Source of the DNA: Acidimicrobiaceae bacterium
Lineage (GTDB): Bacteria > Actinomycetota > Acidimicrobiia > Acidimicrobiales > Aldehydirespiratoraceae
Length of the DNA: 64,000 nt
Direction: 5' to 3'
Assembly: GCA_009842325.1 (NCBI GenBank)
Contig: VYFQ01000003.1
Location: forward strand, 177,459-241,458
Each line of letters begins with the position of its first letter. The first letter of the stretch is position 1. Under the pieces are notes generated by a model. The model saw nothing but the letters and a program-made list of their open reading frames with translations, made no database searches and was not told the origin of the DNA. Made by a program: the position numbers and the translations under genes. Of this stretch, positions 44,774-51,766 are shown one piece after another.

Positions 44774-45808
44774 TCAGGGCTGGAGGCGGATGCGGCCTGA
44801 TCCCTCGGTGACCTCGCCGACGATGGCGGCCTCGTGACCGGAGATCCTCAGCTCGGTTACTGCAGCCAGGCCGGCGTCGTGGCTGACCATGCCGAGCAGC
44901 AGCCCGCCTGAGGTCTGAGCGTCGGCCAGCAGAGTCACCGACGCGTCGCTGGCGTCACCGGTGTCCAGGTGGGGTGTCACCCAGTCGAGGTTGCGCTGAG
45001 TGCCTCCGGGGACCGTGCCCAGCGCGGCCAGCTCCCGGGCGCCCTCGATGATCGGCACCTCGCCGACCGAGACCTCCAGGTCGACGCCCGACTCCTGGGC
45101 CATGCGCAAGCCGTGGCCCAGCAGGCCGAAGCCGGTCACGTCGGTGGCCGCAGTGGCCCCGTGCCGCATGGCGGCCTCGGCCGCCTTGTCGTTGGACCGG
45201 GTCATCTCCCCGACGGCGCGGCCCACCACCTCCGGGCGGGCCTCAGCCCGCTTGATGGCGGTCGAGATGACCCCGGTGCCCAGCGGCTTGGTCAGGACCA
45301 GCGCATTGCCCGGACGCAGTCCGGCGTTGGTGAGCATGCGCCCCGGGTTGACCTCGCCCACCACTGCCATCCCGTACTTCGGCTCGGGATCGTCGACCGT
45401 GTGGCCGCCGCCCACCACGAAACCGCCGGCCCGGGCGGCGTCCTCGCCTCCGGCCAGCACCTCGGCCAGCAGGTCGTTGGACAACTCCTCAGAGTTCCAG
45501 GCCACCAGGTTCAGCGCCAGCAGCGGCCGCCCGCCCATGGCGTACACGTCGGAGACTGCGTTGGTGGCCGCGATGCGGCCCCAGGTGCGCGCGTCGTCCA
45601 CCACCGGCGTGATGAAGTCGGCGGTCAGCACCAGGGCGCGCCCGCGGCCGATTCGCCACACGGCAGCGTCGTCGCCGGTGGCCAGGCCGACTATCAGCTC
45701 CGGCGGGGGATCAGGGGTCAGGCCGCGCACTACGTGCGCGAGATCGCCGGGGGCGATCTTGCAGGCTCAACCAGCGCCGTGGCTGTACTCAGTGAGCCTT
45801 CGGGCCAT
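44774..45808 (-). CDS. selD: Selenide, water dikinase, selenocysteine-containing, 344 aa
   Basis: SelD makes selenophosphate from selenide and ATP for selenocysteine and selenouridine synthesis. The conventional frame begins at GTG 45730 and lacks the catalytic loop. Upstream the same frame continues across one TGA (45767-45769) to ATG 45808, reading MARRLTEYSHGAG-U-ACKIAP. The UGA falls exactly at the catalytic Sec/Cys of the conserved SHGAG(C/U)xCK motif (Sec 14). The full length of 344 aa matches the family. ATP-site motifs TGDDAAVW, ATNAVSDVYAMGG, VGGGHTVDDPEPKYG and TDVTGFGLLGHG are intact. UGA is therefore read as selenocysteine; two stem-loops follow it. Confidence 0.9.
45724..45766 (-). 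promoter_or_regulatory. Candidate bacterial SECIS region after the selD UGA
   Basis: Reading the mRNA after UGA, an 8-bp perfect stem AGATCGCC/GGCGATCT with loop CCC (45759-45741) is followed directly by a 7-bp stem CGCGCAC/GTGCGCG with loop GTA (45740-45724). The second loop begins with G and lies about 34 nt after the UGA, within the range known for bacterial SECIS elements. Which stem SelB would bind is not clear. Confidence 0.55.
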
Positions 45809-45921
45809 CGCAGTCACCCCCTCTCGTGTGCGCCGATGTGGAAGCAACCGCAGGATAGGCGGCCGGCCGCACGACGCTGGGGACGGCGGCGTGAGCAGAC
45901 CGAGCAGAGGGGGAGCGGCCG

Positions 45922-45927
45922 TAGAGT
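45922..45927 (+). promoter_or_regulatory. -10 box, leaderless-type, of the nitronate monooxygenase gene
   Basis: TAGAGT ends 6 nt before the GTG at 45934, in the 125-bp gap divergent from selD. Confidence 0.45.
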
Positions 45928-45933
45928 GCAGCC

Positions 45934-47004
45934 GTGAGTGTCGACCAGCGGCTCCGGACCCGGGCCACGGAGCTGTTCGGCGTCGACTACCCGATCGTGC
46001 AGACCGGGATGGGATGGGTGGCGGGCCCGTCCCTGGTGACCGGCACCGCCGAAGCGGGCGGACTCGGGATCCTGGCCTCGGCCACTATGACCATCGACGA
46101 GATGGACGCCGCCATCGGCGAGGTCCGGTCCCGCACAGATCAGCCCTTCGGCGTGAACCTCCGCCCCGACGCCGCCGACCTGGACGACCGGGCCGACCGC
46201 CTGGTGGAGGCGGGCGTGCGGGTGGCCAGCTTCGCCGGTCCCCCTCCGGCTCCGGTGGTGCAGAGGCTGCGGGACGGCGGTGTGCTGGTCATGCCGACCG
46301 TCGGTGCTCGCCGGCACGCCGAGAAGATGGCCGAACTGGGTGCTGACGTCATCCTGTGCCAGGGCGGCGAGGGAGGCGGCCACACCGGCTCGATCCCCAC
46401 TTCCCTGCTGCTGCCCCAGGTGCTCGACGCGGTGGATGTGCCCGTGATCGCCGCGGGCGGCTTCCACGACGGCCGGGGCCTGGCCGCGGCCCTCGCCTGG
46501 GGCGCGGACGGAGTGGCCATGGGCACCCGCTTCCTGCTCACCGCCGAGTCGAAGGTGCCCGACACGGTCAAGGCCGTGTACCTGGGCACGCCCGTCACCG
46601 GAACCGTGGTGTCGAGCAGCATCGACGGCAAGCCGCAGCGGGTGATCCGCACCCGCCTGGTGGAGTCGCTGGAGTCGGCCCGAGTCACCCGGATGGTGCG
46701 GGCCGTGGCCAACGCCTGGCGGTTCCGGGGCCTCACCGGCATGTCGATGGCGGCGATGCTCCGGGAGGGGATGGCCATGCGCCGCAGCCAGGGACTGACC
46801 TGGAGCCAGATGGCCATGGCCGCCAACGCCCCCATGCTCACCCGAGCCACCATGGTGGACGGCGACATCGATGCCGGCGTCCTGCCCACCGGCCAATGCG
46901 TGGGCGTCGTCGACGATCTGCCCACCTGCGCCGAGCTGATCGATCGCATCGTTGCCGAGGCCGTCGCCGCCCTCGACCGGATCGCTCCGGCGCGGCCCAG
47001 CTAG
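45934..47004 (+). CDS. Nitronate monooxygenase / 2-nitropropane dioxygenase family, 356 aa
   Basis: This FMN TIM-barrel enzyme oxidises alkyl nitronates, or an unknown substrate in many family members. YPIVQTGMGWVAGPSLV at the N-terminus, AEAGGLGILASATMT, the FMN phosphate site VILCQGGEGGGHTGSIPT and VIAAGGFHDGRGLAAALAWG are diagnostic. GVAMGTRFLLTAES follows as usual. Length is typical. It starts with a probable leaderless GTG and is followed after 11 bp by yedK. Confidence 0.88.
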   Translation: MSVDQRLRTRATELFGVDYPIVQTGMGWVAGPSLVTGTAEAGGLGILASATMTIDEMDAAIGEVRSRTDQPFGVNLRPDAADLDDRADRLVEAGVRVASFAGPPPAPVVQRLRDGGVLVMPTVGARRHAEKMAELGADVILCQGGEGGGHTGSIPTSLLLPQVLDAVDVPVIAAGGFHDGRGLAAALAWGADGVAMGTRFLLTAESKVPDTVKAVYLGTPVTGTVVSSSIDGKPQRVIRTRLVESLESARVTRMVRAVANAWRFRGLTGMSMAAMLREGMAMRRSQGLTWSQMAMAANAPMLTRATMVDGDIDAGVLPTGQCVGVVDDLPTCAELIDRIVAEAVAALDRIAPARPS

Positions 47005-47007
47005 CTT
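47002..47007 (+). promoter_or_regulatory. -10 box, leaderless-type, upstream of the YedK gene
   Basis: TAGCTT, overlapping the stop codon of the preceding gene, ends 8 nt before the ATG at 47016. Confidence 0.3.
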
Positions 47008-47015
47008 CCGGTCGC

Positions 47016-47738
47016 ATGTGCGGGCGTTACGTGGCGGCCTCCCCGCCGGACGAGTTGGCCAAGTACTTCGGCGCCGCGGCCCCGCCACCCGACCTGACTC
47101 TTGCGCCCAACCACAACGTGGCGCCGACGCAGACCGTGTACGCCGTGCGGGAGCGGGACGGGGCCCGCAGCCTCGACGCGCTGCACTGGGGGTTGGTGCC
47201 GTTCTGGGCCAAGGACCCCAAGATCGGCAACCGGATGATCAACGCCCGAGCCGAGACGGTGGCTACCAAGAACGCCTTCAGGGTGGCCCTCACCCGCCGG
47301 CGCTGCATCATCCCGGCCGACGGCTTCTACGAATGGCGCCGCCTAGAGGGATCGAAGCACAAGCAGCCCATGTTCATCAGCCGTCCCGACGGCGAGCCCT
47401 TCGCCTTCGCGGGCCTGTGGGAGCAGTGGCGCGACAAGGACAACCCCGACGACGACGGCGAGCCCTTCGAGCTGCACTCGTGCACCATCATCACGTGCGA
47501 AGCGAATGAGGCCATGGCCAAGGTGCACGACCGGATGCCGGTGGTGCTGCCGCCCGGCGCCTGGGACCTCTGGCTGGATCCCGCCATCAGCGACGCCGAG
47601 GCCGCCACCAGCCTGCTCGTCCCCGCGCCGCCGGGCCTGATCCGGATGCACCCGGTGTCGACCGAGGTGAACAGCGCCCGCAACAACGGCGCCCACCTCA
47701 TCGAGCCGGCCGAACCGCTCGACATCTTCAGCAGCTGA
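47016..47738 (+). CDS. yedK: SOS response-associated peptidase family (HMCES/YedK), 240 aa
   Basis: YedK crosslinks covalently through its Cys2 to abasic sites in single-stranded DNA, protecting them. The protein begins MCGRYV, so Cys2 is exposed after Met removal. The other active-site elements are NARAETV (Asn), PADGFYEWRR (Glu) and KVHDRMPVVLPP (His). Length is normal. The end overlaps the convergent HIT gene by 11 bp. Confidence 0.92.
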   Translation: MCGRYVAASPPDELAKYFGAAAPPPDLTLAPNHNVAPTQTVYAVRERDGARSLDALHWGLVPFWAKDPKIGNRMINARAETVATKNAFRVALTRRRCIIPADGFYEWRRLEGSKHKQPMFISRPDGEPFAFAGLWEQWRDKDNPDDDGEPFELHSCTIITCEANEAMAKVHDRMPVVLPPGAWDLWLDPAISDAEAATSLLVPAPPGLIRMHPVSTEVNSARNNGAHLIEPAEPLDIFSS

Positions 47739-48129
47739 GGCGCTCCTGCAGCGAGGCGGCGATCGCGTCCAGGTCGTCGGGGTCGGGGCTGGTGTCGGCG
47801 TTCGAGAAGTCGAGATGGGCCATGGTCGAGATGGGCACGACGTGGACGTGCACGTGGGGCACCTCGAAACCGGCGATCATCAGGCCCACCCGGTCCGGGG
47901 CAAGCCCGGCGGCCTGCTGGGCCTCGGCCACGCGGTGGGCCACGGCCATCAGATGGGCCACCGTGTCGCCGTCGAGGTCTACCCAGTGGTCGACCTCCGT
48001 TCGGGGCACCACTAGCACGTGGCCCCGGTTGAGGGGCCGCACGTCCATGAACGCGACGCAGGTGTCGTCGCGCCAGACGAACCGGCCGGGTATCTCTCCG
48101 TCGATGATCCGGGTGAAGATTGTGGGCAT
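47728..48129 (-). CDS. HIT family (histidine triad) protein, 133 aa
   Basis: This is a small nucleotide hydrolase/transferase of the HIT fold. The triad motif is VPHVHVHVVPIS near residues 90-101. FTRIIDGEIPGRFVWRDD at the N-terminus and RPLNRGHVLVVPR are standard. The likely substrates are dinucleoside polyphosphates or AMP-lysine-type adducts. ATG 48129 has TACGAT 6 nt upstream; this -10 overlaps that of the divergent gene. Confidence 0.9.
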   Translation of the reverse strand: MPTIFTRIIDGEIPGRFVWRDDTCVAFMDVRPLNRGHVLVVPRTEVDHWVDLDGDTVAHLMAVAHRVAEAQQAAGLAPDRVGLMIAGFEVPHVHVHVVPISTMAHLDFSNADTSPDPDDLDAIAASLQERLSC

Positions 48130-48135
48130 CCCCTG

Positions 48136-48145
48136 ATCGTAGGCT
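48136..48145. promoter_or_regulatory. Overlapping divergent -10 boxes (HIT gene and CDP-alcohol transferase)
   Basis: The two start codons are only 24 bp apart. Minus-strand TACGAT (48141-48136) ends 6 nt before the HIT ATG. Plus-strand TAGGCT (48140-48145) ends 8 nt before the ATG at 48154. The boxes share 2 bp, so both transcripts must be leaderless and the promoters should exclude each other. Confidence 0.55.
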
Positions 48146-48153
48146 GAAGACCC

Positions 48154-48753
48154 ATGGCTGAACCGAGCACCGGCGAGGACCGGATCCTCACCGTCCCCAA
48201 CCTGATCTCGGCGGCCCGGCTGGCCTGCATCCCATGGTTCCTGTGGCTGCTGTTCAGCGCCGGGGACCGCTGGGGGGCGGCGCTGCTGTGGGGAGCGCTC
48301 GGCGCCACCGACTGGGTGGACGGCTGGTGGGCCCGCCGCTTCAACTCGGTCAGCAAGGTCGGCAAGATGCTCGACCCGATCACCGACCGGGCTGTGCTGC
48401 TGGTCGGAGTCTTCGCGGTCGGCATCGACGGCTCGGTGCCCTGGTGGCTGGTGATCCTCACCCTGGCCCGGGAGGGGATCGTCGCCGTCGTCGGGCTGGT
48501 GCTGCTGTCGCTGGGCGCCAAGCCGATCGACGTGACCTGGTGGGGCAAGTGCGCCACCTTCGGCCTGTACTTCTGCTTCCCGCTGCTGCTGGCCGGCGCC
48601 TCCGATATCGGCGTGGCCGACGGTTTCAGGATCGCGGGATGGGTGTGCGCAGTGCCGTCGCTGGTCTACAGCTACCTGTCCGCAGTGCAGTACATACCGC
48701 TAGGCCGCGAGTCCCTGCGCCAGGGACGAGCCGAACGGGAGGGCACGCCGTGA
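48154..48753 (+). CDS. CDP-alcohol phosphatidyltransferase, PgsA-like, 199 aa
   Basis: This membrane enzyme of phospholipid synthesis moves a phosphatidyl group from CDP-diacylglycerol to an alcohol such as glycerol-3-phosphate. The signature D-x2-DG-x2-AR-x8-G-x3-D-x3-D is present in DWVDGWWARR and VGKMLDPITDR. About five to six hydrophobic segments are visible, and the N-terminal LTVPNLISAARLACIPWFLW is PgsA-like. The product could be phosphatidylglycerophosphate or cardiolipin. A GC-rich hairpin (CCGCCCG, 6-nt loop, CGGGCGG near 48787) follows the gene. Confidence 0.85.
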   Translation: MAEPSTGEDRILTVPNLISAARLACIPWFLWLLFSAGDRWGAALLWGALGATDWVDGWWARRFNSVSKVGKMLDPITDRAVLLVGVFAVGIDGSVPWWLVILTLAREGIVAVVGLVLLSLGAKPIDVTWWGKCATFGLYFCFPLLLAGASDIGVADGFRIAGWVCAVPSLVYSYLSAVQYIPLGRESLRQGRAEREGTP

Positions 48754-48859
48754 GCACACTTCGACCGACCATGACCCGCTGTCGATTCCGCCCGCCGGGT
48801 CGGGCGGGTGCGAGCGCAATGATCGGAGCGGCGAGTGGCCAGAGCGGGGAGCGGACATC

Positions 48860-49786
48860 ATGAGCGTGCGGTGGGGGGTCTGGTTCGAGCCGACCCAGCC
48901 TGTCCGCCGCCTGGTCGAGCTGGCCCGCCTGGGTGAGTCGCTCGGGGCCGAGGCCTGCTTCGTGGCCGACGAGGGCACCGAGCGCGACGTGTACGTGGCC
49001 CTCACCGCCATAGTCGAGGCCACCGGGCTCAAGGTGGCCCCGGCCATCACCAACCCGTTCAGCCGTCATCCGGTCGCCACCGCGGCGGCCATCGCCACCC
49101 TCGCAGAGCTAGCCCCGGGCCGAGTAATGCACGGTCTCGGCGTAGGCGGCAGCCGGGTCCTCCAGCCGCTCGGGATGGAACCGGAACGTCCCTTCACCGC
49201 GCTGCGCGAGACGTTCGAGCTCAACCGGCGCCTACTGGCGGGCGAGACGGTGGGGGAGGCGTCCCTGCCCTGGTTCCGCCCTAATGAGCCGATGCGCATC
49301 GCGGTAGCCGGGCGCGGACCCAGGGTGCAGCGCCTCGCGGCCGAACATTCCGATTGCGCGATCCTGTCGGCCGCGCCGCCGGCTGACCTGCCCGCCTTCG
49401 CCGAACGGATTCGCGCGACGGGCTCGGCCGAGATCGCCTGGTCGGCGTATCTGGCCTATAACGACACCGAGCGCCGCCGGGTCCTGCCCCACTTCTCCTA
49501 TATGGCCGTGGACGCGCCCGCCGAGGTGAGAGCAGCCGACGGCCTCGACGACGCCACCACCGAGGAGGTCCGCCGCCTGATGCTGGCCGGCCGCATGCAC
49601 GACGCGGCCAGGCTGCTGCCCGACGCCCTGGTGGATCGCTACGGCGTGGCCGGCACCCCGGCCGAGGTCTCAGCCCAGATCGGCGAACTTCGCGACTGCT
49701 TCGACATCTTCATGCTCCCCATGAACGACGAAGCCACCTCCGCCGACCACATCCGCGCCAGCGCAGAGATCTTCGCGGCCGCCTAG
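48860..49786 (+). CDS. LLM-class flavin (F420-type) oxidoreductase, 308 aa
   Basis: This luciferase-like TIM barrel begins MSVRWGVWFEPTQPVRRLVE. It continues with VTNPFSRHP-like substrate residues (AITNPFSRHPVATAAAIA), LAPGRVMHGLGVGGSRVLQ and the phosphate-binding IAVAGRGPRVQRLAAEH. These match F420-dependent LLM enzymes related to Mer and F420-glucose-6-phosphate dehydrogenase. GGGGAGCGG precedes the ATG. A possible 37-codon frame between 48750 and 48862 fills the gap to the previous gene but has no visible support. Confidence 0.85.
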   Translation: MSVRWGVWFEPTQPVRRLVELARLGESLGAEACFVADEGTERDVYVALTAIVEATGLKVAPAITNPFSRHPVATAAAIATLAELAPGRVMHGLGVGGSRVLQPLGMEPERPFTALRETFELNRRLLAGETVGEASLPWFRPNEPMRIAVAGRGPRVQRLAAEHSDCAILSAAPPADLPAFAERIRATGSAEIAWSAYLAYNDTERRRVLPHFSYMAVDAPAEVRAADGLDDATTEEVRRLMLAGRMHDAARLLPDALVDRYGVAGTPAEVSAQIGELRDCFDIFMLPMNDEATSADHIRASAEIFAAA

Positions 49787-49802
49787 ACCTCGCCCCCGTC
49801 GG

Positions 49803-49975
49803 CCGATTTCTCCGTGCGTTTGTGCGCATACAGCGCCCAAAACCAACCCGAGATTTCGTTCGCCGATTTCTCGGTGCGTTTGTGGGCATAAGGCGCCCAA
49901 AACCACCCCGAGATTTTGTCCGCCGATTTCTCGGTGCGTTTGTGGGCATACAGCGCTCAAAACCAAACCGAGATC
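49803..49975. repeat. Three tandem nested palindromes, exact 60-bp period (family C)
   Basis: Copies start at about 49803, 49863 and 49923. Each reads CCGATTTCTCGGTGCG to CCACCCCGAGATTT, with inner arms TTTGTGGGC and GCCCAAAAC. They are close relatives of family B at 40125. They occupy the first half of the 318-bp gap between the converging LLM oxidoreductase and AhpD-like genes. The repeats differ by a few compensatory-looking changes, so folding seems conserved. Confidence 0.85.
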
Positions 49976-50018
49976 CAGCCAGCGTGGGATTTCGTCCGGC
50001 GAGGCCGGGGGGTGGCGA

Positions 50019-50084
50019 CGGGTCCGGGCGACCGACAATGGGGCGAAGCCCCGTCGGCCGGACGGAGCCCGGCGACAGGACCCG
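50019..50084. other. Structured GC-rich segment, multi-stem hairpin
   Basis: This is the second half of the 318-bp intergenic gap. The outer arms are CGGGTCC (50019-50025) and GGACCCG (50078-50084). Inside, CCGAC (50032-50036) pairs with GTCGG (50053-50057), and GGGGC pairs with GCCCC around GAA (50040-50052). The structure could be a terminator for the minus-strand or plus-strand gene, or a small RNA. Nothing else is seen in this gap. Confidence 0.4.
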
Positions 50085-50104
50085 CCGGCCGGGAGTGCCC
50101 GCCC

Positions 50105-50683
50105 TTAGGACTGCGGAATAGCCGAGTAAGCGGGAAAGTCAGGGTCCACGACGGAGTGGATCCCCAACCCCATCGCCACCCGGTTCACATAGTTGAGGTG
50201 AGCGCACTGGGAGTTGGCGTCGATGATGTCGAGGTCGTCGAAGCCCGCAGCTCGCAGCTCCTCGACATCGGCCTCGGTCACCGAGGCGGGGGAGCGGGTG
50301 AGCTTCGACGCGTAGCGCACCACGGCCGCATCGGCCGGCGACAGGTCCAGCGACTCGAAGCAGTCCGGGTCGGCGGCCAGCTTGGCGATGGCCTCGTCAT
50401 CGAGCCCGGTCTGGCGCAGTTTGATGGTGACCTGGCTCATGCAGTGCACCGTGCCGTTGATGGCCGAGGTCACGAAGCTGATCAGGTTGCGCTGATGGGG
50501 CGTCAGCCGCGACGGGCACTTCTCGGTGGCGGCGTACAGGTCCAGGCGGGCCGCCACCAGCGCGGGGTGCAACGACCCGGCCATGGTCATCTCGGTGGGC
50601 TCGCCGAGCGCTCGGGCCTGACGGTCGTAGTGGGCCCTCAACTCGCCCTCAGCCTCGTCGTATGGAATCGTGGAGATCCACAT
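50105..50683 (-). CDS. AhpD/carboxymuconolactone decarboxylase-like protein, 192 aa
   Basis: This helical AhpD-fold protein belongs to the uncharacterised peroxidase-related group. The start is WISTIPYDEAEGELRAHYDR. The core LTPHQRNLISFVTSAINGTV is followed by HC at residues 80-81 where AhpD has a CxxC pair. Only one cysteine is present at the active-site helix, so classical disulfide peroxidase chemistry is doubtful. The conserved His further on is in NSQCAHLNYVNRVA. It is divergent from the LLM oxidoreductase at 50719, 35 bp away. Confidence 0.82.
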   Translation of the reverse strand: MWISTIPYDEAEGELRAHYDRQARALGEPTEMTMAGSLHPALVAARLDLYAATEKCPSRLTPHQRNLISFVTSAINGTVHCMSQVTIKLRQTGLDDEAIAKLAADPDCFESLDLSPADAAVVRYASKLTRSPASVTEADVEELRAAGFDDLDIIDANSQCAHLNYVNRVAMGLGIHSVVDPDFPAYSAIPQS

Positions 50684-50718
50684 TCGCAGCTCCTGTCGGC
50701 GTGACGATCGCGAGGAAA

Positions 50719-51735
50719 ATGAACGGGTTCCGAGGCCTGGGCCTTTCTCTGTCTAACGAGGATCCCGTCGCCGACACGCTAGCCGTGGTGGCCGCGGCAG
50801 ACCGCCTCGGCTTCGAGGAGGTGTCGCTGCCCGAGAGCCGGCTGTTCAACTCGGTGATGCCGGTGGCGGCCGCGGCGCTGCACTCCACGCAGCGAGTCAC
50901 CGTGCGCATCGGGGTGGCCAACCCGGTGTTCCGCAACCCTGTTCTGCTGGCGCTGGAGGCGGCCACGCTGGCTGACATCGGGCCGGGCCGGCTGCGATAC
51001 GGGCTGGGCGCAGCCGAGTGGACGGTCCGGCGCTTCGGCATGGACCCGCCCGGCTGGCGCCCCCTCACCAACACCGTCGAAGCGGTGCGGGCGGTGCGCC
51101 GCCTCACCGCCGGCGAGGAACTGGACTTCGTCCCGACCACGTTCTCGGTGACACCGGGCCTGCGCCTGGACCGGTTCCCGCCGGAGCCGGTGCCGGTGGA
51201 TGTGGGCGCGGTCAGCCGGCGGATGATGGAGGTCTCGGGAGAGTTCGCCGACGGAGTACAGCTCGGCGCCATCACCAGCGTGGGCTACACCCGGTGGGCC
51301 CGAGACCGGCTCGCGGCCGGCGCGGCGCGAGCCGGTCGCAACGTCGACGATCTGCTGCTGAGCGCCAACGTGCTCACCAGCGTCGGCCCCGACCGGCGCG
51401 AGGCCCGCAACGCGGTCAAGGAAGTCCTCGCCTACTACCTGGCGCGGGTGGAGGGCGTGGTGGTCGATGAGGCCGGCGCCGACCCTGACGCCGTGGCCGC
51501 GGTCCGGGCCGCGGTAGCTGAGGGCGGTGAGCAGGCTGGGGCGGCGGTGGTCAGCGACAGTCTGGTGGACATCTTCGGTGTGGCCGGCACTCCCGACGAT
51601 GTGATCGCGGGGCTTGGCCCCTTCGCGGAGGCGGGCCTCGACCTGCCACTGGCGTGGTACACGTTCGGGCCTGACCGCGACGCCGGCATACGCCTGCTGG
51701 CCGAACAGGTCCGCCCCGCCATCGTCGACTCATGA
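50719..51735 (+). CDS. LLM-class flavin (F420-type) oxidoreductase, 338 aa
   Basis: This luciferase-like monooxygenase fold has GFRGLGLSLSNEDPVADTLA near the start, RVTVRIGVANPVFRNPVLLA, LADIGPGRLRYGLGAAEWTV and the C-terminal VDIFGVAGTPDDVIAGLGPF. It belongs to the bacterial F420-type LLM group. I chose ATG 50719, preceded by CGAGGAA; the frame extends upstream to 50662 without similarity. It shares a divergent promoter region with the AhpD-like gene. The substrate is unknown. Confidence 0.82.
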   Translation: MNGFRGLGLSLSNEDPVADTLAVVAAADRLGFEEVSLPESRLFNSVMPVAAAALHSTQRVTVRIGVANPVFRNPVLLALEAATLADIGPGRLRYGLGAAEWTVRRFGMDPPGWRPLTNTVEAVRAVRRLTAGEELDFVPTTFSVTPGLRLDRFPPEPVPVDVGAVSRRMMEVSGEFADGVQLGAITSVGYTRWARDRLAAGAARAGRNVDDLLLSANVLTSVGPDRREARNAVKEVLAYYLARVEGVVVDEAGADPDAVAAVRAAVAEGGEQAGAAVVSDSLVDIFGVAGTPDDVIAGLGPFAEAGLDLPLAWYTFGPDRDAGIRLLAEQVRPAIVDS

Positions 51736-51766
51736 TCGCTCACCGCGATAACAGGGGGTGACGGCG

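Noticed and set aside
45730..45808. selD as a 5'-truncated pseudogene starting at GTG 45730
   Set aside because: The frame upstream of the TGA keeps full SelD similarity up to a proper ATG, and the TGA is exactly at the Sec/Cys site. Recoding explains this better than decay.
48750..48862. Small 37-codon gene between the CDP-alcohol transferase and LLM oxidoreductase genes
   Set aside because: The frame overlaps both neighbours neatly, but the product is a low-complexity Arg/Gly/Pro peptide. The region also contains a GC-rich hairpin, which explains the composition better.
49803..49975. CRISPR-like array (regular 60-bp period)
   Set aside because: The 'spacers' between the repeated parts are also conserved, each unit is a self-contained palindrome, there are only three units, and no cas gene is present.
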